Positions 1 to 8,044 of a stretch of 64,000 nucleotides of DNA are shown here, in pieces. A program made the translations under genes and the position numbers. The DNA comes from Chitinophaga vietnamensis (GTDB taxonomy: Bacteria; Bacteroidota; Bacteroidia; Chitinophagales; Chitinophagaceae), in the NCBI RefSeq assembly GCF_902167635.1, contig NZ_CABHMS010000002.1:310001-374000 (forward strand), written 5' to 3'. Below the pieces are notes generated by a model. It worked only from the letters and a program-made list of their open reading frames with translations, ran no database searches and was not told where the DNA came from. Positions within the stretch are counted from its first letter, which is position 1; each line of letters begins with the position of its first letter.

Positions 1-96
1 GCGATAACGAAGTATTGTTTGAGTATAGATAAAGTAGCCAAACCGATGGAAGAATGGGGCAAAGCCCATAAAAAGAAGATCAGTAAATTTTATTAA
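1..96 (+). CDS. C-terminal fragment of an unidentified protein
   Basis: An open frame runs from the window edge to a TAA at 94-96 and encodes the last 31 residues of a protein whose start lies outside the window. The tail is lysine-rich (ends KKKISKFY) and contains WGKAH, which resembles the WG-x-x-H found near the end of HxlR-type regulators, but the spacing to the preceding Leu-Ser does not fit well. The fragment is too short to assign a function. It converges on the DUF2306 gene, with only a few bases between the stop codons. Confidence 0.4.
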   Translation, partial: AITKYCLSIDKVAKPMEEWGKAHKKKISKFY

Positions 97-100
97 GATG

Positions 101-727
101 TCATTTCGGCTTTACCACTTTGATCATTTCATAAATATACAGCGGCACCGACCATCCCAGCCAAAAGAAAGAGGGGCTTATCTCTTCAAAGCTGCCAAGA
201 CTGTTTACCAGCGGGGTTTTCAGCAGCAGGCCCGATACCACAAACGCCAGTGTTATGAGATAGCTTCTGATCATCCAGTCTTGATGCTGTTTGAATCGCC
301 CCTTTACGGCCAGCCACCAGGCTACAAAGGTGGCGGTGATCCAAACAGATACCCACACCTGCAACGAAAAGGCATAAGCCCAGTTGATAGCATACGCGGT
401 TGTGGAAGCCAGCACTACGGCGCAGATGCTGCTGCAAAGGATTGCGAGCAGGTACAGGTAGCCGACCACACGATGCAGCTTCGTATGATGCTGAAGTCTT
501 TTCCAGAACTGGAAAGGGCCTAATACCAGCGCGCCGCCGCCGGCGGTGATATGCATCAGTAGAAGCCATTTCACCGGCAGATATTTCCCCAGCGCTTCAG
601 GGGTGAGTGCAAGGAATCTGTCGGCGCCGTGCATGAATGTCCATGTGATGAACAGGATGCCCAGCCAGAGCAGTATGTAGAGGATGTCTTTTGATGTAAA
701 CGGCCTGTCGCTAATAATTTTATTCAT
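101..727 (-). CDS. DUF2306-family integral membrane protein
   Basis: A 208-residue hydrophobic protein with about six predicted membrane segments, starting at residues 16-32. Histidine-bearing motifs between helices match what I recall of DUF2306 proteins: HKxxGxxYL-like KLHRVVGYLYLL in the middle and QHQDWMIRSY near residue 150, followed by two more helices. The biochemical role of the family is unknown; related proteins sit in the inner membrane and may bind haem through these histidines, which is inference. The gene lies about 65 bases downstream of an HxlR-type regulator on the same strand, so the regulator may control it. Confidence 0.8.
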   Translation of the reverse strand: MNKIISDRPFTSKDILYILLWLGILFITWTFMHGADRFLALTPEALGKYLPVKWLLLMHITAGGGALVLGPFQFWKRLQHHTKLHRVVGYLYLLAILCSSICAVVLASTTAYAINWAYAFSLQVWVSVWITATFVAWWLAVKGRFKQHQDWMIRSYLITLAFVVSGLLLKTPLVNSLGSFEEISPSFFWLGWSVPLYIYEMIKVVKPK

Positions 728-792
728 ATACTATACGGATTTGTTAAGCACAAAATTCCGTATCCCGAAGGCCGCAGTCAATAACCGAAAAA

Positions 793-1158
793 TTATTCGG
801 TATAGATGCTGGCAGTGGCTTCTCTTACCTGTTCGCCGTACTGCCTGCCCCATTTGTCCATTGCCAGGATAAGCGGTACCAGCGAGAGGCCCAGGTCGGT
901 CAGCGTATAGTCTGCACGGAGCGGGAATCCCGGCTGCACCTGTTTCTCCACGGCGCCGATAGCTTCCAGCTCACGCAGTTGCATATCCAGCACCCGCGGC
1001 GTGGCCTCTTTGATGGCCTGGTGAATTTCACTGGGGCGGCGGTATCCTTTGTAGATAGCATCTATGATGCAGGGTTTCCATTTGGCGCCCAGTACCGCCA
1101 TGAATACAGTGATGCCGCAATTGAGATCAGGCGGTATTTTACGTTCATATGTCAGCAT
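793..1158 (-). CDS. HxlR-family winged-helix transcriptional regulator
   Basis: A 121-residue protein of normal HxlR length. The winged-helix core begins at LGAKWKPCIIDAI (residues 23-35; the W-K-x-x-I signature), continues through RRPSEIHQAI and the recognition region RVLDMQLRELEAIGAV, and ends with the wing YTLTDLGLSL and a WG near the C-terminus. Family members usually sense electrophiles or redox signals and often regulate an adjacent reductase or membrane protein. Here the nearest same-strand target is the DUF2306 gene downstream. A cysteine at residue 14 (NCGIT) is placed where many HxlR proteins carry their conserved sensor cysteine. Confidence 0.9.
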   Translation of the reverse strand: MLTYERKIPPDLNCGITVFMAVLGAKWKPCIIDAIYKGYRRPSEIHQAIKEATPRVLDMQLRELEAIGAVEKQVQPGFPLRADYTLTDLGLSLVPLILAMDKWGRQYGEQVREATASIYTE

Positions 1159-1370
1159 GGTACAGTCGTTTTATAGGTTTATCGTTTCTTAAAGGTACGT
1201 GATGTACACGACTAATTTACTGCTGTTAAAAGTAATGTTGCTTGCCATCACCTTGATCGATCAGCCAGCCGGCACTTGCGGATGTTGTTCCATGTGTATG
1301 ATGTTTTCATAAGCAGCAGCTGATGCATCCGGATTGTTGCCGAAATCATATCTTCAGGCAAAAAAGCATC

Positions 1371-1892
1371 ATGGCGTATATTATGGTAGATGTTGAGAGC
1401 GACGGGCCGATACCGGGAGATTATTCAATGATCTCTTTCGGCGCTGTGCTGGTAGATGAACAGCTGGACAAGACCTTCTATGGCCAGTTACGGCCGGTTT
1501 CAGATAAATTTATTCCCGAGGCGCTGGCGGTGTCCGGTCATACCCGCGAAGCATGCCAGCAGTTCCCGGCGCCCTCACAGGTGATGCAGGATTTCGATCA
1601 ATGGATACGCAGCGTAGCCAAAGACCGCGCTGTTTTTGTCAGCGATAATAATGGTTTCGACTGGATGTTCATCTGCTGGTATTTTCATCATTTCCTGGGG
1701 CATAATCCTTTCGGCCACAGCTCGCAGAACCTGGGCAGCTTGTATAAAGGGATGGTGAAAGATACTTTCGAGAACTTCAAACACCTGCGGCGCCGGGCAC
1801 ATACCCATCACCCGGTAGATGATGCGATCGGCAACGCCGAAGCGCTGCTGACCATGAAAAAGGAGATGGGCCTCCGCATCAAGCTTTCATAA
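1371..1892 (+). CDS. DEDDh-type 3'-5' exonuclease
   Basis: A 173-residue protein. The start at 1371 is chosen because the DEDD fold begins immediately after it; a further-upstream ATG at 1323 would only add a cysteine-rich, non-homologous tail. The three exonuclease motifs are visible: Exo I as VDVESDGP (D-x-E), Exo II around NNGFDWMF (N-x-x-F-D), and Exo III as HHPVDDAIGNA (H-x-x-x-D), so it is the DEDDh subtype related to RNase T, oligoribonuclease and the proofreading subunit epsilon. It probably trims RNA or DNA 3' ends in the cytoplasm. The true substrate cannot be read from sequence. It appears monocistronic. Confidence 0.85.
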   Translation: MAYIMVDVESDGPIPGDYSMISFGAVLVDEQLDKTFYGQLRPVSDKFIPEALAVSGHTREACQQFPAPSQVMQDFDQWIRSVAKDRAVFVSDNNGFDWMFICWYFHHFLGHNPFGHSSQNLGSLYKGMVKDTFENFKHLRRRAHTHHPVDDAIGNAEALLTMKKEMGLRIKLS

Positions 1893-1927
1893 GCCGCAAA
1901 AAAAATTTTGATTTACCATTTTCCTGC

Positions 1928-1962
1928 TGACATAGGGTTGTCACTTGCGCATCGGTACTTTG
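1928..1962 (+). promoter_or_regulatory. Promoter/operator region of the DinB gene
   Basis: A short dyad TGACATAGGGTTGTCA (1928-1943; arms TGACA/TGTCA) lies just upstream of TACTTTG (1956-1962), which resembles the Bacteroidota -7 element TAnnTTTG but is one base short. The core AGGGTTGTCA recurs ahead of the SRPBCC gene at 8045, so a shared regulator is plausible. The promoter assignment is inferred from pattern only. Confidence 0.45.
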
Positions 1963-1986
1963 TATCAACAAACAAAATTTACCACT

Positions 1987-2478
1987 ATGCAAATGATTCC
2001 CGTACTCCTGAGAGAAATGCAGGAAGAAGCCCAGACCACCCGCAAGATGCTGACCCGCGTACCGCTGGACAAGTACGACTGGAAGCCTCACGAAAAGAGT
2101 ATGTCCCTGGGCCGCCTGGCCGCGCATGTCGCAGAGCTGCCGGGTTGGGTATCCATGGCACTCAATACCAGCGAACTGGATTTTGCGAAAAGCGGTTACA
2201 ATACCATGGTAGCAAAATCTACCGAAGAGCTGATGGACTATTACGAGAAGAATCTCGCTGAAGGCTTGCAAAGCCTGCAAAAGGCCAGTGAAGCCCAACT
2301 CGAAGATATGTGGACTTTGAGAGACGGCCCCACCGTATACAGTACCCGTTCCAAACTGGATGTGATCCGTATGTCGTACTGCCAGACTGTGCATCACCGC
2401 GCGCAGCTGGGTGTGTACCTTCGTCTGCTGGATGTGGCTATTCCGGGGAGTTATGGGCCGAGCGCGGATGAGCATTAG
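1987..2478 (+). CDS. DinB-family putative metal-dependent protein
   Basis: A 163-residue four-helix-bundle protein of the DinB/YfiT type. The start at 1987 (MQMIPVLL) follows the promoter-like element at a sensible distance. The usual metal-ligand histidines are present: one in LGRLAAHVAELPGW (helix 2) and a pair in TVHHRAQLGVYLRLL (helix 4), followed by the typical C-terminal IPGSYGPSADE. DinB-like proteins in Bacteroidota are often thiol-dependent transferases or have no known function. The gene is followed within 35 bases by a long perfect hairpin. Confidence 0.85.
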   Translation: MQMIPVLLREMQEEAQTTRKMLTRVPLDKYDWKPHEKSMSLGRLAAHVAELPGWVSMALNTSELDFAKSGYNTMVAKSTEELMDYYEKNLAEGLQSLQKASEAQLEDMWTLRDGPTVYSTRSKLDVIRMSYCQTVHHRAQLGVYLRLLDVAIPGSYGPSADEH

Positions 2479-2512
2479 ACCAGGATTTAGAGATTTATAA
2501 GATTAACAGGAT

Positions 2513-2570
2513 TTTACGGGGAGATCCTCAGGAAGATATTTTTCTATCTTCCTGAGGATCTCCCCGTAAA
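2513..2570. terminator. 26-bp perfect hairpin after the DinB gene
   Basis: The arms 2513-2538 and 2545-2570 are exact reverse complements (26 bp) around a 6-base loop. The core reads GGGGAGATCCTCAGGAAGATA. The preceding bases 2483-2520 show the same approximate 8-base GATTTAxA rhythm seen in the hairpins at 11451 and 21700. There is no long T-tract, so it may act as an RNA 3'-end stabiliser rather than a classic intrinsic terminator. Confidence 0.7.
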
Positions 2571-2631
2571 TTTCCGGCGGGCGGAAAGCCTGATCCATAG
2601 AAGCGATGGACACGTAGATTTTCAGAAAAAT

Positions 2632-2661
2632 TTTGCGGGGAAAAATATTTTTCTATCTTTG
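2632..2661 (+). promoter_or_regulatory. Promoter of tRNA-Lys
   Basis: TTTG at 2632-2635 and TATCTTTG at 2654-2661 match the Bacteroidota -33/-7 consensus (TTTG and TAnnTTTG) with an 18-base gap. The tRNA begins 19 bases downstream of the -7 element. This is one of the best consensus promoters in the window. Confidence 0.7.
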
Positions 2662-2679
2662 CGCTCCCTTTACGGGAAT

Positions 2680-2752
2680 GATTCCGTAGCTCAGTTGGTA
2701 GAGCAATACACTTTTAATGTATGGGCCCTGGGTTCGAGTCCCAGCGGGATCA
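2680..2752 (+). tRNA. tRNA-Lys (anticodon TTT)
   Basis: A 73-base cloverleaf can be folded by eye. The acceptor stem GATTCCG pairs with CGGGATC, the D arm is GCTC/GAGC, the anticodon stem ATACA/TGTAT holds the loop CTTTTAA (anticodon TTT), the variable loop has five bases, and the T arm CTGGG/CCCAG carries TTCGAGT. The discriminator base is A at 2752. CCA is not encoded; the sequence continues CTGG. A strong promoter precedes it and a hairpin terminator follows. Confidence 0.97.
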
Positions 2753-2761
2753 CTGGATTGC

Positions 2762-2790
2762 AAAAAGGCGCCAACTTTGGCGCTTTTTTC
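2762..2790 (+). terminator. Intrinsic terminator of tRNA-Lys
   Basis: GCGCCA (2768-2773) and TGGCGC (2778-2783) form a GC-rich stem around a four-base loop, flanked by A5 upstream and T6 downstream (2784-2789). It starts ten bases after the tRNA end. Confidence 0.8.
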
Positions 2791-2941
2791 GTTAACAATG
2801 CTGATCCTCACTTCTGACATTTCCACGTCGTAACAACAAATCAAAGTATAGAATAGACCAGTAAAATAGGATAGCTATGCTGCTGGTATACTTCGAAATA
2901 ACCCATACATTCCGTATCTTCAACAAAACAGGCCAGTTAAT

Positions 2942-4084
2942 ATGATCAGCTTTATAACAGATAAGGACATTGTGCTTGTCGAGAAACTTTCAAAGGCTCA
3001 TTACCCAACCAAAGGATTGATAGCTACAGTTCCTAGAAACGAAATTAGTGAATTACTGGAACTAAGGCGTAGGTTGAAAGCTATGTCAGATTTTTTTAAG
3101 CAGAAGTATGACAATGATTTTGGCATATTTCGCTCGGAACACTCGACAGGAAATCCAGTAGGTCGGGGTGGTAATTTAAGGAGAGCCTGGTCTGGTATCT
3201 TTAAAGGCTCGGATAATAAGCAGTATGCTGCACAAATCAGTTTTGTAATAGATGGCAAAAAAGGTTGCATGGATGTGGGGTTTTATTTCGGTAGAGCTTC
3301 TGCCTTTCGTATGAAAAAGGATGTGAGAAATATCCATGAAACTGAGCTGAAAGGAGCTGGAGAGCTTTTAGTTAAATCTCTGAATGATGATGCTGAATTA
3401 AAGAAAAGATATTACGATCTTTTTGAGATAGGATTCCGGGCTGAAATAAGGGACGCAATTGTAACCCCGGAGGAGTGGCTGAGCAACGCCGCGCAGGATC
3501 CAACATACTCTTCTGTGACCATTAGCTTATACCCCAATTCGCTCGGCTATATCGATCCGGAAACCATAGATTTTCATGTGGCCCTGGTAATCCCTTTGTT
3601 GGGCATCATTCCTGAAAAAATAAGCACCCCTGCTCCTTCCAAGAGGAAATTAATTGCGCTCACACCGGAACAAAGAGCCCAAAAAGCGCAAAGACTGGCA
3701 CTTATTGGCCTTAAAGGAGAAGAATATATCATGGGGATTGAACGGGAAAAGTTAGCCGCCTTGACGGACATAGAAAAGAGAAGCCCTACTCATGTTTCTC
3801 TGGAGTCAGACAATGCTGGCTATGATATTTTAAGTTATGAACAGGATGGGAAGGAAATATACATAGAGGTGAAAACAACTACATATGGTAAAAATCATCC
3901 CTCGGGTAATACATTTTTTCTTTCTTCTCCGGAATATGAGTTTTATCAGGCTAACAAAAAAAGCTACAAGCTGTACAGGGTTTGGGAAGTTTTTGGAATT
4001 CCTTCCTGGGAAGAAGTTGACCTTCAAAACGTGGACCTGATCAACGACGGATACAAGGTTATTATCAAAAATGAAAACAGATGA
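2942..4084 (+). CDS. DUF3883 domain protein, nuclease-like
   Basis: A 380-residue protein with lower GC than its surroundings. The C-terminal third resembles the DUF3883 ('NO VEIN') domain. It contains GEEYIMGIEREKL, then NAGYDILSYE and YIEVKTTT, the D...E-x-K arrangement of PD-(D/E)xK nucleases, then FFLSSPEYEFY and a tail in which a YRVW motif is visible. The N-terminal 200 residues are charged and I do not recognise the fold; it has an HSTGNPVGRGGNLRRAW loop reminiscent of modification-dependent restriction proteins, which is only a resemblance. DUF3883 proteins are frequently found in restriction or defence loci. Its position beside a tRNA and two broken genes suggests a horizontally acquired patch. 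Function is unproven. Confidence 0.7.
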   Translation: MISFITDKDIVLVEKLSKAHYPTKGLIATVPRNEISELLELRRRLKAMSDFFKQKYDNDFGIFRSEHSTGNPVGRGGNLRRAWSGIFKGSDNKQYAAQISFVIDGKKGCMDVGFYFGRASAFRMKKDVRNIHETELKGAGELLVKSLNDDAELKKRYYDLFEIGFRAEIRDAIVTPEEWLSNAAQDPTYSSVTISLYPNSLGYIDPETIDFHVALVIPLLGIIPEKISTPAPSKRKLIALTPEQRAQKAQRLALIGLKGEEYIMGIEREKLAALTDIEKRSPTHVSLESDNAGYDILSYEQDGKEIYIEVKTTTYGKNHPSGNTFFLSSPEYEFYQANKKSYKLYRVWEVFGIPSWEEVDLQNVDLINDGYKVIIKNENR

Positions 4085-4145
4085 AATAGCCTTATGAAAT
4101 GGATTCAATATAATTGAACTACTAGAGAGGTCTTCACATGAAAAT

Positions 4146-4519
4146 ATGGAATGCCAGCCAAGATTGCGTATTTCTGAACCCTGTAAAAACGAGGCGGACA
4201 ATCATCAGTTTACCGTATCCTTTTTCTCGAAAACGTTTACCAGTAGAAGGTTTTATACCAATGTGCCGCGGGTTCATTGCTTTGATGAACTGGATGTAGA
4301 GCAGACGGTGAACTATTGGGGGAATAATTGTAATGTGATGGGGGAAATACTTTTATCCCGGTATGATCTATTTATTTCGAATAAGATGATTACTCATGTG
4401 ACGACGAATTTGAACAGCCAGGAGTTGGAGGAAATCTACGGAATAGGTTGAGGAGTAGGATGCGGACGATGTTGAACCTCATTGTATTCAATTCGGATTC
4501 CCTTGATAAGCGAATATGA
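4146..4519 (+). pseudogene. Broken DnaC-like ATPase remnant
   Basis: The frame from 4146 reads FDELDVEQTVNYWGNN, then NVMGEILLSRYDLFIS and MITHVTTNLNSQELEEIYG. This matches the Walker B/sensor region of the Bacteroidota DnaC-like P-loop ATPase family. It then hits TGA at 4449-4451. Switching frame at 4442 gives NRLRSRMRTMLNLIVFN to a TGA at 4517-4519, exactly how that family continues after 'YGN'. One base is therefore missing near 4440. The Walker A half is absent, so this is a truncated and frameshifted fragment. Family assignment is from memory of the conserved C-terminus. Confidence 0.7.
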
Positions 4520-4601
4520 AATGAATATTTCTTGGTATAATTGCTTAGGGTTTAATATAAGTTACCAAGTCTCTAGTTTTAAATGCTGAAACAAGTGGAA
4601 G

Positions 4602-5382
4602 ATGCCCAAAAAAAAGAATCGTATTTGTTATATGTGTGGTAATCCTGCTACGTCAAAAGAACATGTCCCCCCAGCCTGTTTGTTTCCAGAAAAAAAGGAC
4701 ATAAGAACATCTGCTTTTCGGAATAATTTGATAACGGTTCCGTCATGTGATTTACATAATTCCAAAAAATCTAATGATGATGAGTTTTTGATGGCATGTA
4801 TAGCAGGTGTTGTTGGAAACAATGTTATCGGTTTTTTTCACTTTCGTACAAAAGTTAAAACGGGCACTTGAAAGGAACGGCAATTCGCTAGATTTGATAA
4901 TGAAGGATCAAATATTCGATAGTTTCACAACTGCTGATGGAGCCAAGTTCCCCATAATTATTGGGCGTCCAAATATAGAGAGGCTACATTCCTGTTTTCT
5001 TCATATAGCATCCGGGTTGTATTATTATAAATTCGCTAAGGTATTTAAAGGTGAATGCAATTTAATCATGGATTTTGTAACGTATCAAGACAGTAAAACC
5101 GAGGCATTTAAATTACTTTGTAGAAAGCTTTTTCAGATAGATATTGAGAACTTAAATAGTGAAGGGAATAACCCAGACATATTTAACTATAGATTTCTTG
5201 AACCAGATCAGTTTGGCTTAATTGCCTTAAGGTTGACATTTTATGGAGGGGCAAATGTATTTATTGCATTTAAAGGGGAAGACGCCAAAGAACCATATGA
5301 CTTAATTTCAGCTTCTATAGACTCAGGAATTGAAACAATTATCCACTTTGATGATGGCTCAAAATTTGAATTTAATAAATAA
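4602..5382 (+). pseudogene. Frameshifted HNH-like endonuclease-type gene
   Basis: Two overlapping frames together make one protein of about 260 residues. The first (4602-4871) begins MPKKKNRICYMCGNPATSKEHVPP, a zinc-binding C-x-x-C followed by an EHVPP motif and CDLHNSKKSNDDEF, the arrangement of HNH-type nucleases of the phage/defence kind. The second (in frame with 4807-5382) carries the helical remainder, FTFVQKLKRALERNG and onward, with no domain I recognise. The switch coincides with a run of seven T at about 4832; six T would join the frames perfectly. It is either a recent frameshift or a sequencing slip. The gene is strongly AT-rich, unlike the flanking DNA. Confidence 0.65.
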
Positions 5383-5687
5383 TCACAGCTATCAAATACC
5401 TAGGTAAATAGTTTGATCAGGGGACAGTTTATTATTAGTCGTTTGTATTTCGTGCTGTTGAATTCCAATTCTACCATTGAACCATTCGCGCCAGACTATT
5501 CCCAACTGAGTTAGAAAAAGTAGGAGAACGTAATACATAATCATTTCTCCCCTATATATAGAAAGCCGTAATCGCTACAGGTCCTCGTTAACCTTTACCG
5601 CGCCCTCGGCGGCGGGTGGTAATAAAAACTGTTGACGATCGGCAAGGTTTGATATAGCTTTACAGATGAAAAAAGCCTTGGAGAAAT
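5383..5687. other. Gene-free spacer, end of AT-rich patch
   Basis: This stretch has no convincing open frame. Composition changes here from AT-rich to the local average near 5600. No second copy of the tRNA 3' end was found, so an integration boundary cannot be proven. Immediately before the Crp/Fnr gene, TAGCTTTA (about 5656) is a weak TAnnTTTG-like element. Confidence 0.4.
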
Positions 5688-6296
5688 ATGCAAAATATGG
5701 AGACTTCCGACTACTATAATATGATCCTCGACCATGTATCCGCACGGATCACCTTAACTGACGATGAAAAGCAACGTTTCTGCGATGCGCTAACAATACG
5801 GCATTTATTGCCCAGGCAATATCTTTTGCAGCGAGGTGATATTTGCAGGCATGAAATTTTTTTGTGTAAAGGGTTGTTGCGCTCTTTTTATATAGACGAT
5901 AGGGGAGATGAACATACCTTGCATTTTGCGTTAGAAGACTGGTGGATAACAGACCTGCAAAGTTTTATCCGGCAGGAGCCGGCTACACGCAATATTGTTG
6001 CCATGGAACCTGTTACCGTATTGCAGATAGACAAGCAGGCAAGAGAAGCCCTGTTGAAAGATATACCGGCGCTCGAACGTTTCTGGCGTATCCTCAATGA
6101 AAATGCCTGCGCCGCACAAGATGAGCGCATCTTGAATAATATCGCCCTTACTGGTGCGGAGCGATATATGCAGTTATTAAAAAAGTATCCTTCCATAGAT
6201 CAGCGCATGCCTTTAAAGCATATCGCTTCTTACCTGGGCATTACGCCTGTATTCCTCAGCCAGATCAGGAAAGGCAACCTGAAAAAATTAAAATAG
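5688..6296 (+). CDS. Crp/Fnr-family transcriptional regulator
   Basis: A 202-residue protein. The N-terminal cyclic-nucleotide-binding-like beta-barrel spans about residues 25-125 (LLPRQYLLQRGDICRHEIFLCKG and GDEHTLHFALEDWW), and the C-terminal helix-turn-helix includes LKHIASYLGITPVFLSQIRK. Many Bacteroidota paralogues of this type lack cAMP-binding residues and control a neighbouring gene. Here the next gene, 70 bases downstream on the same strand, is a flavin reductase, so it is the likely target. ATG at 5688 has an upstream GGAGA; an alternative ATG at 5697 is nine bases further in. Confidence 0.9.
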   Translation: MQNMETSDYYNMILDHVSARITLTDDEKQRFCDALTIRHLLPRQYLLQRGDICRHEIFLCKGLLRSFYIDDRGDEHTLHFALEDWWITDLQSFIRQEPATRNIVAMEPVTVLQIDKQAREALLKDIPALERFWRILNENACAAQDERILNNIALTGAERYMQLLKKYPSIDQRMPLKHIASYLGITPVFLSQIRKGNLKKLK

Positions 6297-6346
6297 TTTA
6301 ATTCCATTTATTATAATAGTTATACGTGCAACAGTAGCGCGTAAAA

Positions 6347-6354
6347 TACTTTTG
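6347..6354 (+). promoter_or_regulatory. -7 element ahead of the flavin reductase gene
   Basis: TACTTTTG matches TAnnTTTG exactly, 14 bases upstream of the ATG at 6368. No clear TTG is present at -33, which would fit dependence on an activator such as the adjacent Crp/Fnr protein (inference). Confidence 0.5.
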
Positions 6355-6367
6355 TGTTCATATAAAC

Positions 6368-7495
6368 ATGCATATGGACACAACAAAACATCCAATATTT
6401 CAACCGTTGCAATGGCCGGGGCATTGCCTGAAAAACAGGTTGGTGGTAGCGCCTATGTCGCGCGTAAGCGCTACTGCCGAAGGACTGGCCACCGCCGAGA
6501 TGGCGGCCTATTATACTGCCTTTGCAAAAGGAGGCTTCAGTATGATCATCACTGAAGGGAATTATACAGATGAGGTATCGAGTAAAAGTTACGCTCATCA
6601 GCCCGGGCTCATCTCTCCTTCACATGCAGCAGCCTGGCAGCCGGTAACAGCCCAAGTAAAAGCACATGGCGCGTTGATCATCGCGCAGTTGATGCATGCA
6701 GGTGCGCTATCACAGTACCTCCCGGAAACGCTGGCGCCTTCTGCTATACAGCCGGCAGGCGTTAAAATGCTGCAATATGGTGGCAATGGCGCTTATCCTT
6801 TTCCCAAGGCCATGAACCTGGAAGATATCGAAACTGTTAAAGAAGGTTTTGTAAATGCCGCGAAAGTGGCTCTACAGGCTGGCTTTGATGGCGTGGAATT
6901 ACATGCTGCCAACGGCTACCTGCTCGATCAATTTCTTACGCCGGAATTAAATGTTCGCGAAGATCATTATGGAGGCAATACCTGCAACCGTTTCCGCATC
7001 ACCGCTGAAATTATTAATGCCATCAAAGCCGCCGTGCCGGCGCATTTCCTGGTAGGCATACGCCTGTCGGAAGGGAAAGTAAATGATCTCGGCTACCGCT
7101 GGAGAGACGGTGAAGCCATGGCCATAGCGGTGCTGGAAGAAGTGAGGAAAGCGGCGCCCGATTTCATCCATATCGCGGTGCAAAGCGGAGAGTGGGAGCG
7201 CGACAGCTTTTACAACAATGACAGCTCTTATGCAGCATTGGCAAAACAAATAACTGGCAAGATGATCATCGCTAACGGCGGAATGAACCAACTGGCAAGG
7301 GCAGCGCGGGTTATTGAAGAGTCGCATGCCGATCTTCTTTCTATCGGAAAGGCCGCCCTGGCCGATCCTGCCTGGCCTTCGCATATAATGAATGGCGCAT
7401 CGCCCCTTGCTTTCCATCCTGATATGCTTTGGCCCGAAGCCACGATCAGGCATACAAATGAAATAATCAAATCAAAACATCTCACTATCTCATGA
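6368..7495 (+). CDS. NADH:flavin oxidoreductase, old yellow enzyme family
   Basis: A 375-residue TIM-barrel flavoprotein. It shows the OYE landmarks: FQPLQWPGHCLKNRLVVAPMSR at the N-terminus (FMN-binding strand 1), IAQLMHAGA, the active-site motif GVELHAANGYLLDQFL, the R-x-D-x-YGG loop (REDHYGG), and the FMN phosphate site IANGGM / SIGKAALADPAWP. The family reduces activated C=C bonds of enals, enones and nitro compounds using NAD(P)H, usually for detoxification. The last codons overlap the RidA start (ATGA), so the two are translationally coupled. Two ATGs (6368, 6374) are possible starts. It is probably controlled by the Crp/Fnr-like gene upstream. Confidence 0.93.
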   Translation: MHMDTTKHPIFQPLQWPGHCLKNRLVVAPMSRVSATAEGLATAEMAAYYTAFAKGGFSMIITEGNYTDEVSSKSYAHQPGLISPSHAAAWQPVTAQVKAHGALIIAQLMHAGALSQYLPETLAPSAIQPAGVKMLQYGGNGAYPFPKAMNLEDIETVKEGFVNAAKVALQAGFDGVELHAANGYLLDQFLTPELNVREDHYGGNTCNRFRITAEIINAIKAAVPAHFLVGIRLSEGKVNDLGYRWRDGEAMAIAVLEEVRKAAPDFIHIAVQSGEWERDSFYNNDSSYAALAKQITGKMIIANGGMNQLARAARVIEESHADLLSIGKAALADPAWPSHIMNGASPLAFHPDMLWPEATIRHTNEIIKSKHLTIS

Positions 7496-7992
7496 GAACA
7501 CTTTTTTTAATGCTCCTCAGCTTATACAGCGTACATGTTTTTGCACAATCAAACAAATCCAATCACTCGTTAAAAAGTAATAAAATGAAAATCTCACAGA
7601 TTAAAATCAATCCGGATCCTTATCAACCCTTCCGCCTGGCCCAGGGCTACCGCGTGGGCGATCTTTTATTCATCTCCGGACAAACAGCGATCGATGATCA
7701 GGGTCAGTTAACTGGTATCGGCGACTTCGACCAGCAGGTTGCCAAAGCTTTTGAGAACCTGGAGAAAGTATTGAAGGCAGGCGGTTCCAGTCTTAAAAAT
7801 GTGGTAAAGGTAACCATACTGTTAAAGGACATGGGTAACTTCAACAAGATCGTGGCTTTGAGAGGCAAGTATTTTACGGCGCCCTATCCGGCAGATACCA
7901 TACTGGAAGTATCTTCCCTTTATTCTCCCGATGCGCTGATAGAGATAGAAGCCGTGGCTGTAGCGGATGACGCGGCAGAATGGAAACAGTAA
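7492..7992 (+). CDS. RidA-family protein with signal peptide
   Basis: A 166-residue protein. Residues 1-19 (MRTLFLMLLSLYSVHVFAQ) form a clear Sec signal ending in the Bacteroidota-typical FAQ cleavage site, followed by an Asn/Ser/Lys linker and then a complete RidA/YjgF domain from MKISQIKINPDPYQPF. Domain motifs include LLFISGQTAIDDQG, VAKAFENLEKVLKAGG, VVKVTILLKDMGNF and the C-terminal LIEIEAVAVA. RidA enzymes hydrolyse reactive enamine/imine intermediates, normally in the cytoplasm, so export is unusual. An internal ATG at 7585 could give a cytoplasmic form. Its ATG overlaps the stop of the flavin reductase gene. Confidence 0.88.
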   Translation: MRTLFLMLLSLYSVHVFAQSNKSNHSLKSNKMKISQIKINPDPYQPFRLAQGYRVGDLLFISGQTAIDDQGQLTGIGDFDQQVAKAFENLEKVLKAGGSSLKNVVKVTILLKDMGNFNKIVALRGKYFTAPYPADTILEVSSLYSPDALIEIEAVAVADDAAEWKQ

Positions 7993-8044
7993 AGCGCGGG
8001 CTTGTCCGGATCACCATGCGATCTTGTCCATTTTGCATGCTATC

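Noticed and set aside
2730-5687. Duplicated tRNA-Lys 3' end as an integration att site
   Set aside because: No second copy of the T-arm/acceptor sequence was found downstream by eye, so an att site cannot be claimed.
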